From NCBI GenBank assembly GCA_916613615.1, contig OU744720.1, positions 66,685,971 through 66,749,970 of the forward strand: 64,000 bases of DNA. The letters are read 5' to 3'. The stretch is from Steromphala cineraria. Its lineage: Eukaryota > Mollusca > Gastropoda > Trochida > Trochidae. This document shows positions 25,250 through 37,400 of this stretch, piece after piece. Position 1 is the stretch's first letter, and the number at the start of each line of letters is the position of its first letter. The notes beneath the pieces are model-generated. The model was not told the DNA's origin and searched no databases. It saw only the letters and a list, made by a program, of their open reading frames with translations. Position numbers and translations under genes: made by a program.

Positions 25250-27057
25250 GGTAAAATTGCCTTAAAGATGGACTGAAATGCTATATGGCAACTTTCAGGA
25301 TTCGTGAAATAGTGATTACAATTTGACATAGACTCAACTTTAAATTACTGAAATCGACCTAGAAACGGCTTAATTACGACTGTATACACAACACTGCCTA
25401 ATTAGGCCGGCGAACAGAATAAAACGCACTGAAGCGTGACTGCCTCGTGACGTGTTAGTAGGCGATGTGATACCCCGTTGTGTGCCCTCGTTATGTAAAA
25501 CAACACAAGCTAACAGTACAGCTCAATGTTTAACCGTTGATTAAACACCCTAAACAACATCCCAACATCTCAAACCTTCAATAAATCGGTAGTTTATTTA
25601 ATCAACTGGCAATTTGTATTGATGAAAATGTAAGACCCTCATTAAAAACGAAGTTGTGCGCATAATGCTACAGCATGTAGCTGGTCTCGATTTGCGCAAT
25701 GTTGTCATAAGACTGCACGTGAGAACCCGGATGTATTTTCGTCATAAACAATTGCTCACGTGTGAACCGTTTTATCTTCGTGCACAGTTGTTTGTTGTTA
25801 TTGAATATAACTTTAGTAGCACAACAGAAAGGATGTTATTATACAATACTATTTTTTATACATTTAAACCAATTTTTTTTAAATGCCTTTGACTTATAGT
25901 TATTTCATTTAGTGATGGATAAGTTACAATTCTCAATGAAAGGCATGTATTGGATGATGACTGATGTCTTGTTTAAAACATTATTTTAATAGGACATTTC
26001 ACTGACAATCTTAATGTTGTCACTCTTGTACATAGAAGAGATATTGTTCACAACAATACCCGATACATGGCCCAACAGAATGAAGTTTTATTAAATGAAC
26101 CTTATTCAAAATAATTATCAGATAGAGCAAAACAGTATTTCTAATTTCAACAGGTTATAATTTACCAATCAGAGAAAAAAGGGACAATAAGGAATACAAT
26201 TGCAATTTGATGTTACCTAATAAGCTGATGTCATAAAATAGCCAGGTGTTGATGATTGTTCATTATATAACCTACCTGCTATAGTCATCATTTGATAGCT
26301 TTTAATTAGGAAACAGACAGGAAATACGATAGACAATAAAGTAATTGTGTAATAGGTGAGTATCTGATCTAAAGAAAGTAAATAACACCTGCAGACCAAT
26401 GTCATTGTTTATTCAACCTTTTTACACAACGTTCAAATCTAAATGTGAGCATTGTAAATTCGGATTATTACCATAAATCAGCCAAAAACTTTTTGCTATG
26501 TTTTATATTTTACTAATCTCTTTTTTCTCGGCATGCCAAACTGTTCATTCAGTGAAAATGCGAGCTCGAAACAGAAAATCGGTGTAGTGATCGGAACACG
26601 TGAGTTCGATGTAGATTGCCACATTGCTCTGTTTGACCTTACACAGCGGGTCAATTTGGCGTGAAACGATCAATGTGATGGGAATTTGTCTACGGAAACT
26701 TCATCAGGAGATATTCTAGGACAGTTGACAGCAACACAATGATATGACATACTGTTAATCGCTTGGAAAACGCAGAACTACGGAATTCGCCTACCATTTT
26801 CCATATAAGCAGACGAACGCTTCGCCTACTGCCACGTCACTTCCGGTATCCCCTGCCCGTGACCTCTCAGCCTTGTTTTGGTTTGTCGCTGGACGGCGAC
26901 GAGCAGACGCCTTGTTACGCAATGTTTACTTAGCTGTAGCTTCATTGAGAAACTGTGTATCGTTGCTGTTTTGGCCTAATTTTTATGTTATATAGTTATT
27001 TGACCAATATCTTATGAAAAATATATTTAAAAAAGGTTATACAGCGGCTCTTTAATG
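25250..27057. mobile_element. Insertion I1 (about 1.8 kb), also at 35812-37619
   Basis: Unit B runs from the segment ending AAGACAATGTCGTAAA directly to AGCATCAGTCAGAT (52310-52360), whereas unit A has 1.8 kb between them. The insert opens near TTAAAGATGG and closes near CGGCTCTTTAA, a short inverted TTAAAGA similarity. It is less AT-rich than its surroundings around 25390-25480 and 26800-26900. No transposase was recognised; open frames of 60-80 codons occur but show no domain. Probable non-autonomous transposon; a deletion in B is the alternative. Confidence 0.55.
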
Positions 27058-27390
27058 AAGCATCAGTCAGATATTATCATTACATGTAATTAAACTAGAA
27101 CTTTAGTAAAAGGTTTTTGGAGTCTATTACTGTTTTATGAAAATCATTTATAGCTTATGTTCAACATCGATTTAATCGTGAGTCTGATTCGTCTTAGTAC
27201 GATATTAATGTACGATGTTCATCGTGATATAAGACTCCATGTACTTTTCAACATAGATTGAAAGAGGTTTACATGTACAGTTATTACAAAAAAATCAGTA
27301 TTGTTCTTTCTCCCATAATTTCATATCATATTATTATCAATGAATAAAAGAAAACTTGATGCATTTCATCACGAACTAGTGTTATTAACG

Positions 27391-27555
27391 TATGATCACT
27401 AACGCCGAGTCATCAAGGTTATTCCTTTGGGGCTCCAATAATCCCCGCTTTGCGTGCATATTGTGAGTGTGATTACCAACACAGTGAATGAAGCTTCACT
27501 TTTCGTCTACCTTATTGTTGTTTATGTCCGCCCATCAGTTCTTTTTCAGAAGACG
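27391..27555 (+). repeat. Block S, copy 1
   Basis: This copy has ACTAACGCCGAGTCATCAAG, CCTTTGGGGCTCC, AATAATCCCC, TGCGTGCATATTGTGAGTG, GTGAATGAAGCTTCAC and TTGTTTATGTCCGCCCATCA. GAAGCTTC has the GAAnnTTC form of a heat-shock element half-pair, which is suggestive only. The identical block is at 37953-38117. Confidence 0.85.
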
Positions 27556-27589
27556 CATGTCTTGTTTAAAATTATTATAATTGTAATAA

Positions 27590-28628
27590 AAAACATAGTC
27601 GCAAGCGACGACAAACGGATTCAGCGCTGTATGGTGTTAATGTAATTCCCAAAGGTAATGTTTTCTGTCAAAAGCTTCTGGGTAATAGTCTTTTGTTGAT
27701 AATTAACGTATTTTGCAAACATACAGTTATGAAATGCATTTAAAACGCATGCAGGGTTTACAATTTTCAAAGATCAGTAACTAAAAAAGTAACTGTAAAT
27801 AAAAAATCAGAATTTTCGTTTCAATTTTTAAAAAATTTATAGACTTTTGGCTTTCATATGATATAGAGAACAATGTCTTATCTTACGTTGTTGATTCGCT
27901 ACGATTTCTTAAACATAACCCACTGAAACACCATTTTTATAAAAAGGAAAGTTTGACCTCTGCTCCTGACCGGAAATGACTGTTCGCGAGCGATTTTATG
28001 TTTTTATCGTAAGAAGCTTGCCAATGCATAACTCTCGTGCAAAAATCATAAACGTCTATGGTCTGGTTTTTTAGTTATCTGCCCTTGAATTTTGCGATTT
28101 TTACATTTTGGTCAACTTTGAAAATTCACAGCAAGAAAAGTATTAATGTAAGGACTTTGTAAAATGCAAATTAAAAATTACAATGCTTCAGCTACATTGA
28201 GTGTAAATTTCAGCTGTCTGGTGCAAGTATCTTCAGAGGAGAAGATTGTCAAAGGTGGGTGGGGTCGGAAATTGCCAAAAATGCACTAAAAGCAAGATGG
28301 CGGCCAAACCACGTGACCTACGAATTTTCCATGATTTAGTTTTTTGCATTATTTTTTATTCAGGTCTCTAAGTGCATTTTGAAAAAAAAAATCAATGTTA
28401 AATTTTGGACTTTGGAATCGTACTGGACCTTTAATGCTTTGACCAATCAGGCTGAAAAGCTTCGTCTCGCGATTCCAGGGTAAGGTCTACAAGTCTGTAA
28501 AGTTTGGTTGTATTTGCTTCAGTAGTATTGGCTGTATCTTAGTGCAAAGTTTTTGGGAATAATAATAATAAAAAGAAAAAAACACGCCAATAACAATAAG
28601 GATTCAGCCTTATGGCTGAATCCTTAAT
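27590..28628. mobile_element. Insertion I2 (about 1.04 kb) with 3' hairpin, also at 38152-39181
   Basis: Copy 0 and unit B pass straight from GTAATAAAA to GATGCTACAT at this place (52880-52900); unit A has I2. The left end holds a palindrome GTCGCAAGCGAC (27598-27609). The right end has an AATAATAATAA run and then a perfect 13 bp stem with a TTAT loop (28597-28626). A single strong hairpin at one end without terminal inverted repeats resembles Helitron-type ends, but I see no CTRR terminus, so the class is open. No coding capacity. Confidence 0.6.
28597..28626. other. Perfect 13 bp hairpin at the right end of I2
   Basis: TAAGGATTCAGCC and GGCTGAATCCTTA pair around TTAT. It is preserved at 39150-39179 in copy 2. 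The arm sequence GGATTCAGC also occurs near the left end of I2 in copy 1 only (27617-27625). Confidence 0.9.
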
Positions 28629-29820
28629 TAATGATACATGCCACATGAAACATGTTCATAAAACTCTAAGTCTATTCTAAAACATTTTGAATTAATTATT
28701 CAACTTCATGTTCAAAGGCTTGACATCGAAAACTTCTTTCTAAAGCTTGTCATTGTAGATAGGAAGATCTAGTCATTAAAACATTACTAAAATGTGATGC
28801 CCTAAATTCAAACTAACACAATTAATTCACAAGTAAATCCAGACACTTAATCAAATAGCAGACCAAGTTAAAATATCTGAAACAATTTGGCTGTAAATAA
28901 TTTTAAATTATAATTCAACATTTCTACTGAACAACGTATTTTTGTCGATATAAACGAGAAAACGATTCTAAAAGATAAACCAAATTGAGAAAAAAATGTA
29001 TAAACACATCTCAAAGTAATTACTGAAGCTATATTCCACCAAATAGATACAAAGGATAGACTCAAGAGAAGAAAGAGCATCAACTAACATGACACGAGCT
29101 TCGTTTTTACTGAAGCTGCACTAGGCACTTGACTATCTATGACTTGACATTTTATGAATATACTTCATTTGTCTATGCATTCCTTGGTTATTATCTCCTG
29201 CATAACGAATTAAAACATGTTTTAACAGCTTATTCACTCCTAGCGTCGTGAAGATATACCACATGCATGATGCATGAATGATGATGAAGAATGACCTTGT
29301 ACTAGTTCACAATCATGCTATTTTATTTGTCAATAACAACTAGTTCTAGAATAACAAAATCAATTAATGTGTTATTGAAGGAAAATACTCTACAGTTTGA
29401 GCCCATTGCGTTTCTCGTTGAAATCTTCAGAACAGTGAATGTAAAACATTATGAACATTTTCGTTTGAGGTTATGGATTTTTACACATCTTGACTGGTCC
29501 GTTAAATAAGCATATGCCACTTTTGCTAGACTGCATGCATCAAAAACTTACGATTATGATATAACATTTGTCGATTTTAACCTTTTTTTCCCCTTAAAAA
29601 TCAAAATAGTCGGGACAAACTGTGAGTGCTTTTCGAAAATACAAACAAACTATTTTGCAAATGGTTTTTAAAGTAAGCTGTAACACAAATATCGGTAAAC
29701 GTACATGTATCATCAGTCCGGGTTGCAAAAAGTAATATTATGCTGTGGGAAAAGTATTTTAGCAAAGGATTAGTAATACGAACAAGCAGTATTTTAAGCT
29801 AGTTTTAAACTATTGATGCC

Positions 29821-29920
29821 ATCAGGATTCGAACGCATTCAATAGAGGGCTTCTACTCCACAAGGTCTAAATGCAGTCCAGATACTCGCACGTTCCTTTA
29901 GCTAACCCGTTAACGTAGAC
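29821..29920 (-). other. tRNA-like segment X, also at 40374-40473 and 54096-54195
   Basis: On the minus strand this reads GGGTTAGCTAAAGGAAC, like a D arm with an A-box, and GCGTTCGAATCC, like a T loop with a B-box, with about 70 bases between. That spacing would fit a tRNA with a long variable arm, as in Leu or Ser. The T stem does not pair well and the candidate anticodon loop lacks the usual T before the anticodon, so it is not a functional tRNA. It may be a decayed tRNA or a tRNA-derived SINE head. It is well conserved in unit B. Confidence 0.35.
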
Positions 29921-30034
29921 AAAACCCAGCTATCAGCAATCCAATCCAATAGCCATTTTCAAACAGTATTTAGCGCCGATCATTAAAAAGTAATGGTACA
30001 GGGGAGTTACCTGCCCCTAGTTACTGATACCAAA

Positions 30035-30515
30035 TTATTACACGCCCGTGTAAGATACCGCAGTGTAATATTTATACTGCAATATTAAACTAGTGTAATA
30101 TCACAATGCAAGTATGACGTCACAGAAGTGAGCTGTTGTGACGTCACAATGTAAGCGCTTCGTCACAATGGGTGCCGAGTCGCGGAACTTTTAGTCTCAG
30201 CACATGTTTGGCAAGTTTGCGTGATTTTTAGGGCAAGTAATAAACAGAATACTAAACTTCCTTCCATTTAATACTATTTTTATTAAACATGTGAATGATT
30301 TAGTTTCAAACTCATATGTAAGAGTTTATGAAGTCTTTGTTCCCTACTTACTGTACATTCATATATATCTGCCCCTCATAATTAAAAGAGCATGCGATAA
30401 ACAACTGAAGCGTACTACCTATAACTCTTCATTAGTTTACACATTTATACATAAACAATACAATTCGATTTTGACACTGTTCTATATAAAGAATTAAATG
30501 ATTTATTCGTTTGAA
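30035..30515. mobile_element. Unit-A-specific segment I3 with paired CRE sites, also at 40588-41068
   Basis: Homology with unit B breaks after CCCCTAG.TACTGA (30022/54303) and returns at CCAATTTTAAGGATAAAT (30535/55118). Within it, perfect TGACGTCA sites lie at 30115-30122 and 30139-30146. The module around them resembles the one in I4 at 32621-32652. Unit B has unrelated sequence of about 0.8 kb in this slot, so one or both are insertions. No terminal repeats were found. Confidence 0.45.
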
Positions 30516-30683
30516 TTGGAATCTTCTCTTGTCAATTTTAAGGATAAATATATTTAACGTTTGAATAAAAGTAGGCAAAAAGGTTAATGAAATCAACATT
30601 CACGTCATGCTCTTTATTGTGCAAGGGATGACTGAAAACAATAATGTATTGGTTGACATAACTTTGGTAATGTTCAGAAAGTG

Positions 30684-31047
30684 TTAAAGGGGCAGTAGCA
30701 CGTTTTTTGATAATTTTATATTTTTAAATTTTCATTGATAATTGTACGTTAATGCTAAATGTATTACTTTGAAAGTGTCATAAATCTCATTACACAAGCC
30801 AATCAGCCATAGTCAGAAGGCAAAGTATGAAGATTCACATAAAATCCATTGGCGGCCATTTCATGTGAACACCTTTAATTCATTTTGTGTAAGAAAAAGG
30901 AATCGCATGGCTTAACTTTATATTTTATATTTGAATTATTACCCCTTTATTTAGTTTCAAAACATTGTTTTTCAATTTGAACCATTATTTTTCATTTTCC
31001 TGACATCACCTTACATTCCCCTAAAAAACGTGCTACTGTCCCTTTAA
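30684..31047. mobile_element. MITE family M1, 364 bp, also at 41237-41600
   Basis: The terminal inverted repeats are TTAAAGGGGCAGTAGCACG at the left and its complement with one mismatch at the right, about 25 bp in all. The matching place in unit B (55240-55251, AGAAAGCTCATT) is empty, so the boundaries are well supported. The interior is noncoding and AT-rich. A truncated copy in the opposite orientation is at 47627-47862. Confidence 0.9.
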
Positions 31048-31714
31048 GCTCATTCCATTTGATTGCATTTAATATTTGCCAAAGTATTGCATTCCTTGTA
31101 GCATGTTAGATTGCCATTAAAAAAAGTCATGACCCTTACAAATCAAATACAACTGATCTTATAGATCGCAATGTCATACTTTAATTTCCACACTTAAAAC
31201 TGTTAATTGATAACTTTACATGCATTTTTGGAAAATCACATGACCTTGGCATTTGTGACGCAAACGTTTTATAACTGTCCAAACAGATGGTTGATGTTTA
31301 AAGACAGTAATGGCATCACAATTTAAAATCATTCTCTTCAAGAAAAACTTTATGTATGTAAAATACTTGAATACTTTTGAAACGAAAAATAAGCTTTTCA
31401 AATGTAAAATATTTGAAATAAAGACATCAAATCGTTTCTTATATTTATGTCATGTGCACAAATGGATAACTAACAGATTAAAGTAACTTAAACATGTAAT
31501 ATAACAACAGGGCGTCACTTTCCTAACCTACATTAACAGAAAACAAACTTGCTATACAGATAGGTGAGCGGTTAATAAAATTGAACAAAACATAAAGCTG
31601 ATATGCCATGTACAGCCCCTGATTATAGGATATTTATCATGCTGAGTTTGTTTCTTTGCACACACGTGTAACATATTTCCTTTGACCGAATTCCCTTTGG
31701 AAACATAAAAATGG

Positions 31715-31968
31715 CAGTCTAAGTAAACCTAGCCTCAATAACACTCGCTATACTCCCATAATGAGTCTAGCTAAGTGTAGTAACGGCTAGAGTCAGCCGA
31801 TTTATCGAAATTACCAATCAGGGCTCGGCTTACTTTGCAGCAATACTCTATCTTCGCACATATAACGTTGGAGGGTCAAAGGTCGCCTGACGCGACCTCT
31901 TACTGTATCTTGCTAGATTAAAAATGGAAGTATAGCGAGTAATATTGAGGCCAGATTTACTTAGACTG
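31715..31968. mobile_element. MITE family M2, 254 bp, 44 bp TIRs, also at 42268-42521
   Basis: The left arm (31715-31758, starting CAGTCTAAGTAAACCTAG) matches the reverse complement of the right arm (31925-31968) with a few mismatches. The interior holds GGGTCAAAGGTCG (31873-31885), a direct-repeat-1 arrangement of the AGGTCA half-site bound by HNF4/RXR-type nuclear receptors, followed by GACGCGACCTC. Unit B has a shorter M2 (55871-56044); copy 0 lacks it. Confidence 0.85.
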
Positions 31969-32295
31969 ATACAATAAAGCTTGTAGTCTAAGGTTGCAAA
32001 TGCAACATTTTTACTCAAAACAGAAACAGATTCCAAAGTGAGGACACTACTCGACAGATATACTGACATTTGATAGAAATATAATCTACCGTCGACACTT
32101 CTCTTCTGAAGCTACGACCTGCAAACAACAGCTGACAAGTAGTTAGACATCTGTCAGTTCTCGGTGTATCTCTTTATTTGCCTCCGCATATTTTTGCTTC
32201 ACACTCACATATTGTTTCAAACTATTCTCAGAGTATCAGGGCAGATCTGAGTATCATGGCAGATTTATTTCACATGTACTATTATGGAAGAGTCA

Positions 32296-33146
32296 CTCTA
32301 CCATAAATGTGATGAATACTAGATTCTGATTGGTTCTCCTGGAAAATCAAACGTGATCAATTTTGGATTGAACGTCCTCTGATTTTGAGGCTGCTTCACT
32401 GCGCATTGATACAGCCGACTGGCAATTTCAGAGCTGGTATTCTGCTGTTTACTGAGATTAAAACTTTTAAATAGTTATCTAACATGTTTTATTTCCGTGT
32501 GTTTACGGGTGATGACCAACTCATTTGAGGTAGATAAAGTATTTTATTCAAAATAAGAAGTTTAAGTGGTCAATCAGCGCCACACGCAGCGGGCTTCCTT
32601 CGATTACGGCAACAATACAGTGACGTCATTTACGCGAGCAGTTATGACGTCATAATCCTTGAAAACGTCATAGTGGTTTTCTGTTAGATTTATCTATTTG
32701 ATTGATAGGGATGTCTCAGTCTATATTGTCAACAAGTAATGGAATCACACGTTTTTAACGGTACGATATTAATAGCTGCGTTGAACAAAGTGACAAATGT
32801 ATGTGATGGACACGTAATGATAAATTTACCTTTGCTCTTGGCTAAATTTATATCAAATAACAAAGAGCAAAACCCCTGGCACAGACGAGTTCATTTTTGT
32901 TGCCGGAAGTGAGGACATTTACAAAGTGCAATTCGCTTATACAAAGAGTTCACGATTAAAATCGTCATGGTAGAATGGAGATTCCCTAGTGTGTTTGAAA
33001 ATCAGAGACATGTTATACAGGATTGATAGCGAGTAAATTCGAAATTGAAACCTCACGCTTAGCGTTCGGTTTCAATTTAACATTTACTCGCTATCAATCC
33101 AGTATAACATGTCTCTGATTTTCAAACACACTAGGTTTATCTCCTA
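32296..33146. mobile_element. Insertion I4 (about 850 bp) ending in a long hairpin, also at 42849-43699
   Basis: Copy 0 (21610) and unit B (56280) run directly from GGAAGAGTCA to ATGAATGCAAAAGCC-like sequence, while both young copies have 850 bases between. Two perfect TGACGTCA sites lie at 32621-32628 and 32645-32652. The last 150 bases fold back on themselves (separate entry). No coding sequence and no ordinary terminal inverted repeat. Confidence 0.7.
32985..33135. other. 151 bp near-perfect foldback in I4, also at 43538-43688
   Basis: The left arm starts CCTAGTGTGTTTGAAAATCA. It pairs with a right arm ending in the complement, about 68 bp per arm with only a handful of mismatches. The inner part carries its own palindrome ACGCTTAGCGT at the tip. 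Transcribed RNA would form a long double-stranded stem. Confidence 0.9.
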
Positions 33147-34414
33147 AATGAATGCAAAAGCCTACACACAATGAGTTGATAGCAAATAAAGGTAACAATA
33201 ATCAGAGAGTATGCTCTTAATGATCTTCTTCAATTTAGTAATATCTGTAATATTTGTTTTCTTTCAACATGTTTACCTAGGCATCTATTAGAATTCAATT
33301 TTGAATGTTTGATAATAACTCGACTGAAGAACATGAATACATGCACAAGAATGCCGCAAAATATTTGACACTATTATGTGTTCCTCTAAAATCCAAATTC
33401 AAATCTTAAAAAGATTTATACAATCAAATTTGGAAATTGCAATTAAATGCATTAAATGATCATGAATCAAATTATTATCATTTTGGATTATGTAATTAAT
33501 GTGGCCACTGGACGCAAGTGTTTGTGTCACACAAGTCACATATCAACCATATTGTCCTAGGATTTCCTGATATCTTGCACACTACGGTATCAGAACGAAA
33601 ATACTTGTTGTGTTATGTGGTCACCCTCTAGGTATTATTCATAGGATTCATGAGTTATGCGAGTTAACCGATAGTTTATGGCAACGCGGAAACATACACC
33701 ACCCTAGACATTTTGATTTTAAATAAATAGTTTTCATGACATATGACTATTGATGCGATTAAAAACATATGAATTGAAAAGCAGGTACCACTCAAAATGG
33801 CGCTTAAGAAGTTTAGGATTATTTGACTCTAACAATATACACCATATCCCCCTTAGATTACACACATAACTTGACATTAAATTTGAAACATGATAATTCA
33901 GCAACGACAACGAAATGCAAATGAGATTTGCCTCCCACTTACCAATACTTTATTCAAACATCTATACATTCAGATCAAAATGCATGACAAAATGCAATAA
34001 CCTGACCAAGCTTCATTTTTATTATCTAGGTATTGATTACCACAATCGTAAATGAATATGAATATATGAATTCGATTATCGGAGTCATGGCTGCGTATAT
34101 CCATTTACAGATCTGTTTATTAATAACACCACTTATATGAAGGGTAAATAGATAAACTCCATTCTCGCAGGCAATAACTTACTAGAATATACAGATGATA
34201 ATATAACGTCTTTTTTAAAGTTGATGCTAAGCCCATAATGGTATTGATTAACCCTCTCATCTAATCTATGGCAACATCATGCACTGACTTAACATAGTAT
34301 ACACAAGAGGCTACTAGACCCACAGCGTTTCACACTTACTTCCTGACGTGATCACAGAATATATTGGGAATGTTAAGCTCTGAGCAAAAAAATGAGACAA
34401 TTCTCAAGTTTTTG

Positions 34415-37400
34415 TTCAGTTGATGTCTTGTTAATTGACATGACAGTTACAGCATTATGATCTCCATTAAAAACTGACATCTTTTTCCGTCTAACATTAA
34501 ATCAATCATTATTTATAACTTTTTTTAACCAGACAAGAGACTTCTTTGATTGGCATTCAATCACTTGGTGTGATGAACAATTAGAACAATTCTATTGATT
34601 ATTACATAGTACATCAAGCTTATTTATTGTATAAACAACCTATCACCCACTGTATGTATATATTTTCTCCATCTTTTAAACATGTATCACTTGCTTGACA
34701 ACGACATTAGAATCTATGTCGAAATGTCACAGAATAAAAAAGTTGTTCATCCATTAGATTTGTCCTTATTGTTCAAGACAAGAGTCCAAATATCCCTTTT
34801 GTCACTTTATCTAGTTTTGAACTGGGCACAGCACGCTCATACTTTTAATACAGATTTGTGAAATATCAAACATTAGACTACCGATGAATAAGTTGTGTAT
34901 CTGATAATTGTAATTCGTAATAAATTACTAGAAATCAATAACATTGTGGTCAATATAACGTGCACGGCAGGAATACATGTCATCTTATGTTTTTAAGATA
35001 TCATGAACCATAACCACTTCAACAAAATTAACGAAGTACCAACATTACCACTCAACCACTTGGCATCACTAATTGCTTCCTGGCACGTCTCAACTTGTAA
35101 CTATCTTGACTTCAATCTTGTACATAAGTGGCGATTTTAAGCATATGCACTTTGAAAGAAGAGCACTTCGGAAATAGTAAGTAGTAATTTACACATGCAA
35201 AATAGCAACAAAGCTGGTACAATTCCATGTGAATTTTGCGCGTTCATCATGGAAACCATGAGATCAGTTAAATCATTCCCACTAAATCATTGTCATTTTT
35301 CGTATAAGTGCTTTTATTGATATTCATTTGTATATTCAAATTACCCTACTAGGAGTATTTACTAAAATGTTTATTAACTGAAAGAAAGTGTTTCATTTAA
35401 TGGTTATCACTTTAATGGTGTTGAAGTCCTGGCCCTCATCACAACAGGGTATGTTTTGTAACTACTACAATTAATGTAAGAATTTTCAACAATTATTATG
35501 AATGAATTTAGGATTTTTTTTGTATTTGAAGTTCATATATCTTTATCAGGACCATTACAAATCACCATACACCATCTTGTTTGTTGGTTCCTCAAACAAT
35601 CAAATTTGATCCTAGTAAGACAAATGTTTATATTTGGATTTAAAATGTTTATTTTAATAAATCTAATAAACTTGAAGTTAAACATGTATCAGTTTTTGGA
35701 AATCACTCATCTTTGAATGGATTCTAAAACGACTGTAGAAACATTGTTATACAGTTTGCGTTAAGAATATGAAATTGTGTAGTAATTAAATAGAAAAAGA
35801 CAATGTCATAAGGTAAAATTGCCTTAAAGATGGACTGAAATGCTATATGGCAACTTTCAGGATTCGTGAAATAGTGATTACAATTTGACATAGACTCAAC
35901 TTTAAATTACTGAAATCGACCTAGAAACGGCTTAATTACGACTGTATACACAACACTGCCTAATTAGGCCGGCGAACAGAATAAAACGCACTGAAGCGTG
36001 ACTGCCTCGTGACGTGTTAGTAGGCGATGTGATACCCCGTTGTGTGCCCTCGTTATGTAAAACAACACAAGCTAACAGTACAGCTCAATGTTTAACCGTT
36101 GATTAAACACCCTAAACAACATCCCAACATCTCAAACCTTCAATAAATCGGTAGTTTATTTAATCAACTGGCAATTTGTATTGATGAAAATGTAAGACCC
36201 TCATTAAAAACGAAGTTGTGCGCATAATGCTACAGCATGTAGCTGGTCTCGATTTGCGCAATGTTGTCATAAGACTGCACGTGAGAACCCGGATGTATTT
36301 TCGTCATAAACAATTGCTCACGTGTGAACCGTTTTATCTTCGTGCACAGTTGTTTGTTGTTATTGAATATAACTTTAGTAGCACAACAGAAAGGATGTTA
36401 TTATACAATACTATTTTTTATACATTTAAACCAATTTTTTTTAAATGCCTTTGACTTATAGTTATTTCATTTAGTGATGGATAAGTTACAATTCTCAATG
36501 AAAGGCATGTATTGGATGATGACTGATGTCTTGTTTAAAACATTATTTTAATAGGACATTTCACTGACAATCTTAATGTTGTCACTCTTGTACATAGAAG
36601 AGATATTGTTCACAACAATACCCGATACATGGCCCAACAGAATGAAGTTTTATTAAATGAACCTTATTCAAAATAATTATCAGATAGAGCAAAACAGTAT
36701 TTCTAATTTCAACAGGTTATAATTTACCAATCAGAGAAAAAAGGGACAATAAGGAATACAATTGCAATTTGATGTTACCTAATAAGCTGATGTCATAAAA
36801 TAGCCAGGTGTTGATGATTGTTCATTATATAACCTACCTGCTATAGTCATCATTTGATAGCTTTTAATTAGGAAACAGACAGGAAATACGATAGACAATA
36901 AAGTAATTGTGTAATAGGTGAGTATCTGATCTAAAGAAAGTAAATAACACCTGCAGACCAATGTCATTGTTTATTCAACCTTTTTACACAACGTTCAAAT
37001 CTAAATGTGAGCATTGTAAATTCGGATTATTACCATAAATCAGCCAAAAACTTTTTGCTATGTTTTATATTTTACTAATCTCTTTTTTCTCGGCATGCCA
37101 AACTGTTCATTCAGTGAAAATGCGAGCTCGAAACAGAAAATCGGTGTAGTGATCGGAACACGTGAGTTCGATGTAGATTGCCACATTGCTCTGTTTGACC
37201 TTACACAGCGGGTCAATTTGGCGTGAAACGATCAATGTGATGGGAATTTGTCTACGGAAACTTCATCAGGAGATATTCTAGGACAGTTGACAGCAACACA
37301 ATGATATGACATACTGTTAATCGCTTGGAAAACGCAGAACTACGGAATTCGCCTACCATTTTCCATATAAGCAGACGAACGCTTCGCCTACTGCCACGTC

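Larger units (their letters stand above)
23853..34414 (+). repeat. Young tandem duplication, copy 1 (10,562 bp)
   Basis: This is nearly identical to 34415-44968. Coordinates shift by 10,562 until 27617, then by 10,553, and by 10,554 after the A run near 34385. Differences I found: copy 1 has 9 extra bases at 27617-27625, T at 30532 where copy 2 has C at 41085, and seven A's rather than eight near 34386. Contents in order are R, I1, S, I2, a tRNA-like segment, I3, M1, M2 and I4. No gene is contained. Confidence 0.95.

Noticed and set aside
29821..29920. Functional tRNA gene
   Set aside because: The T stem does not pair, the anticodon loop lacks the usual T at position 33, and no acceptor stem closes. 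Kept only as a tRNA-like observation.
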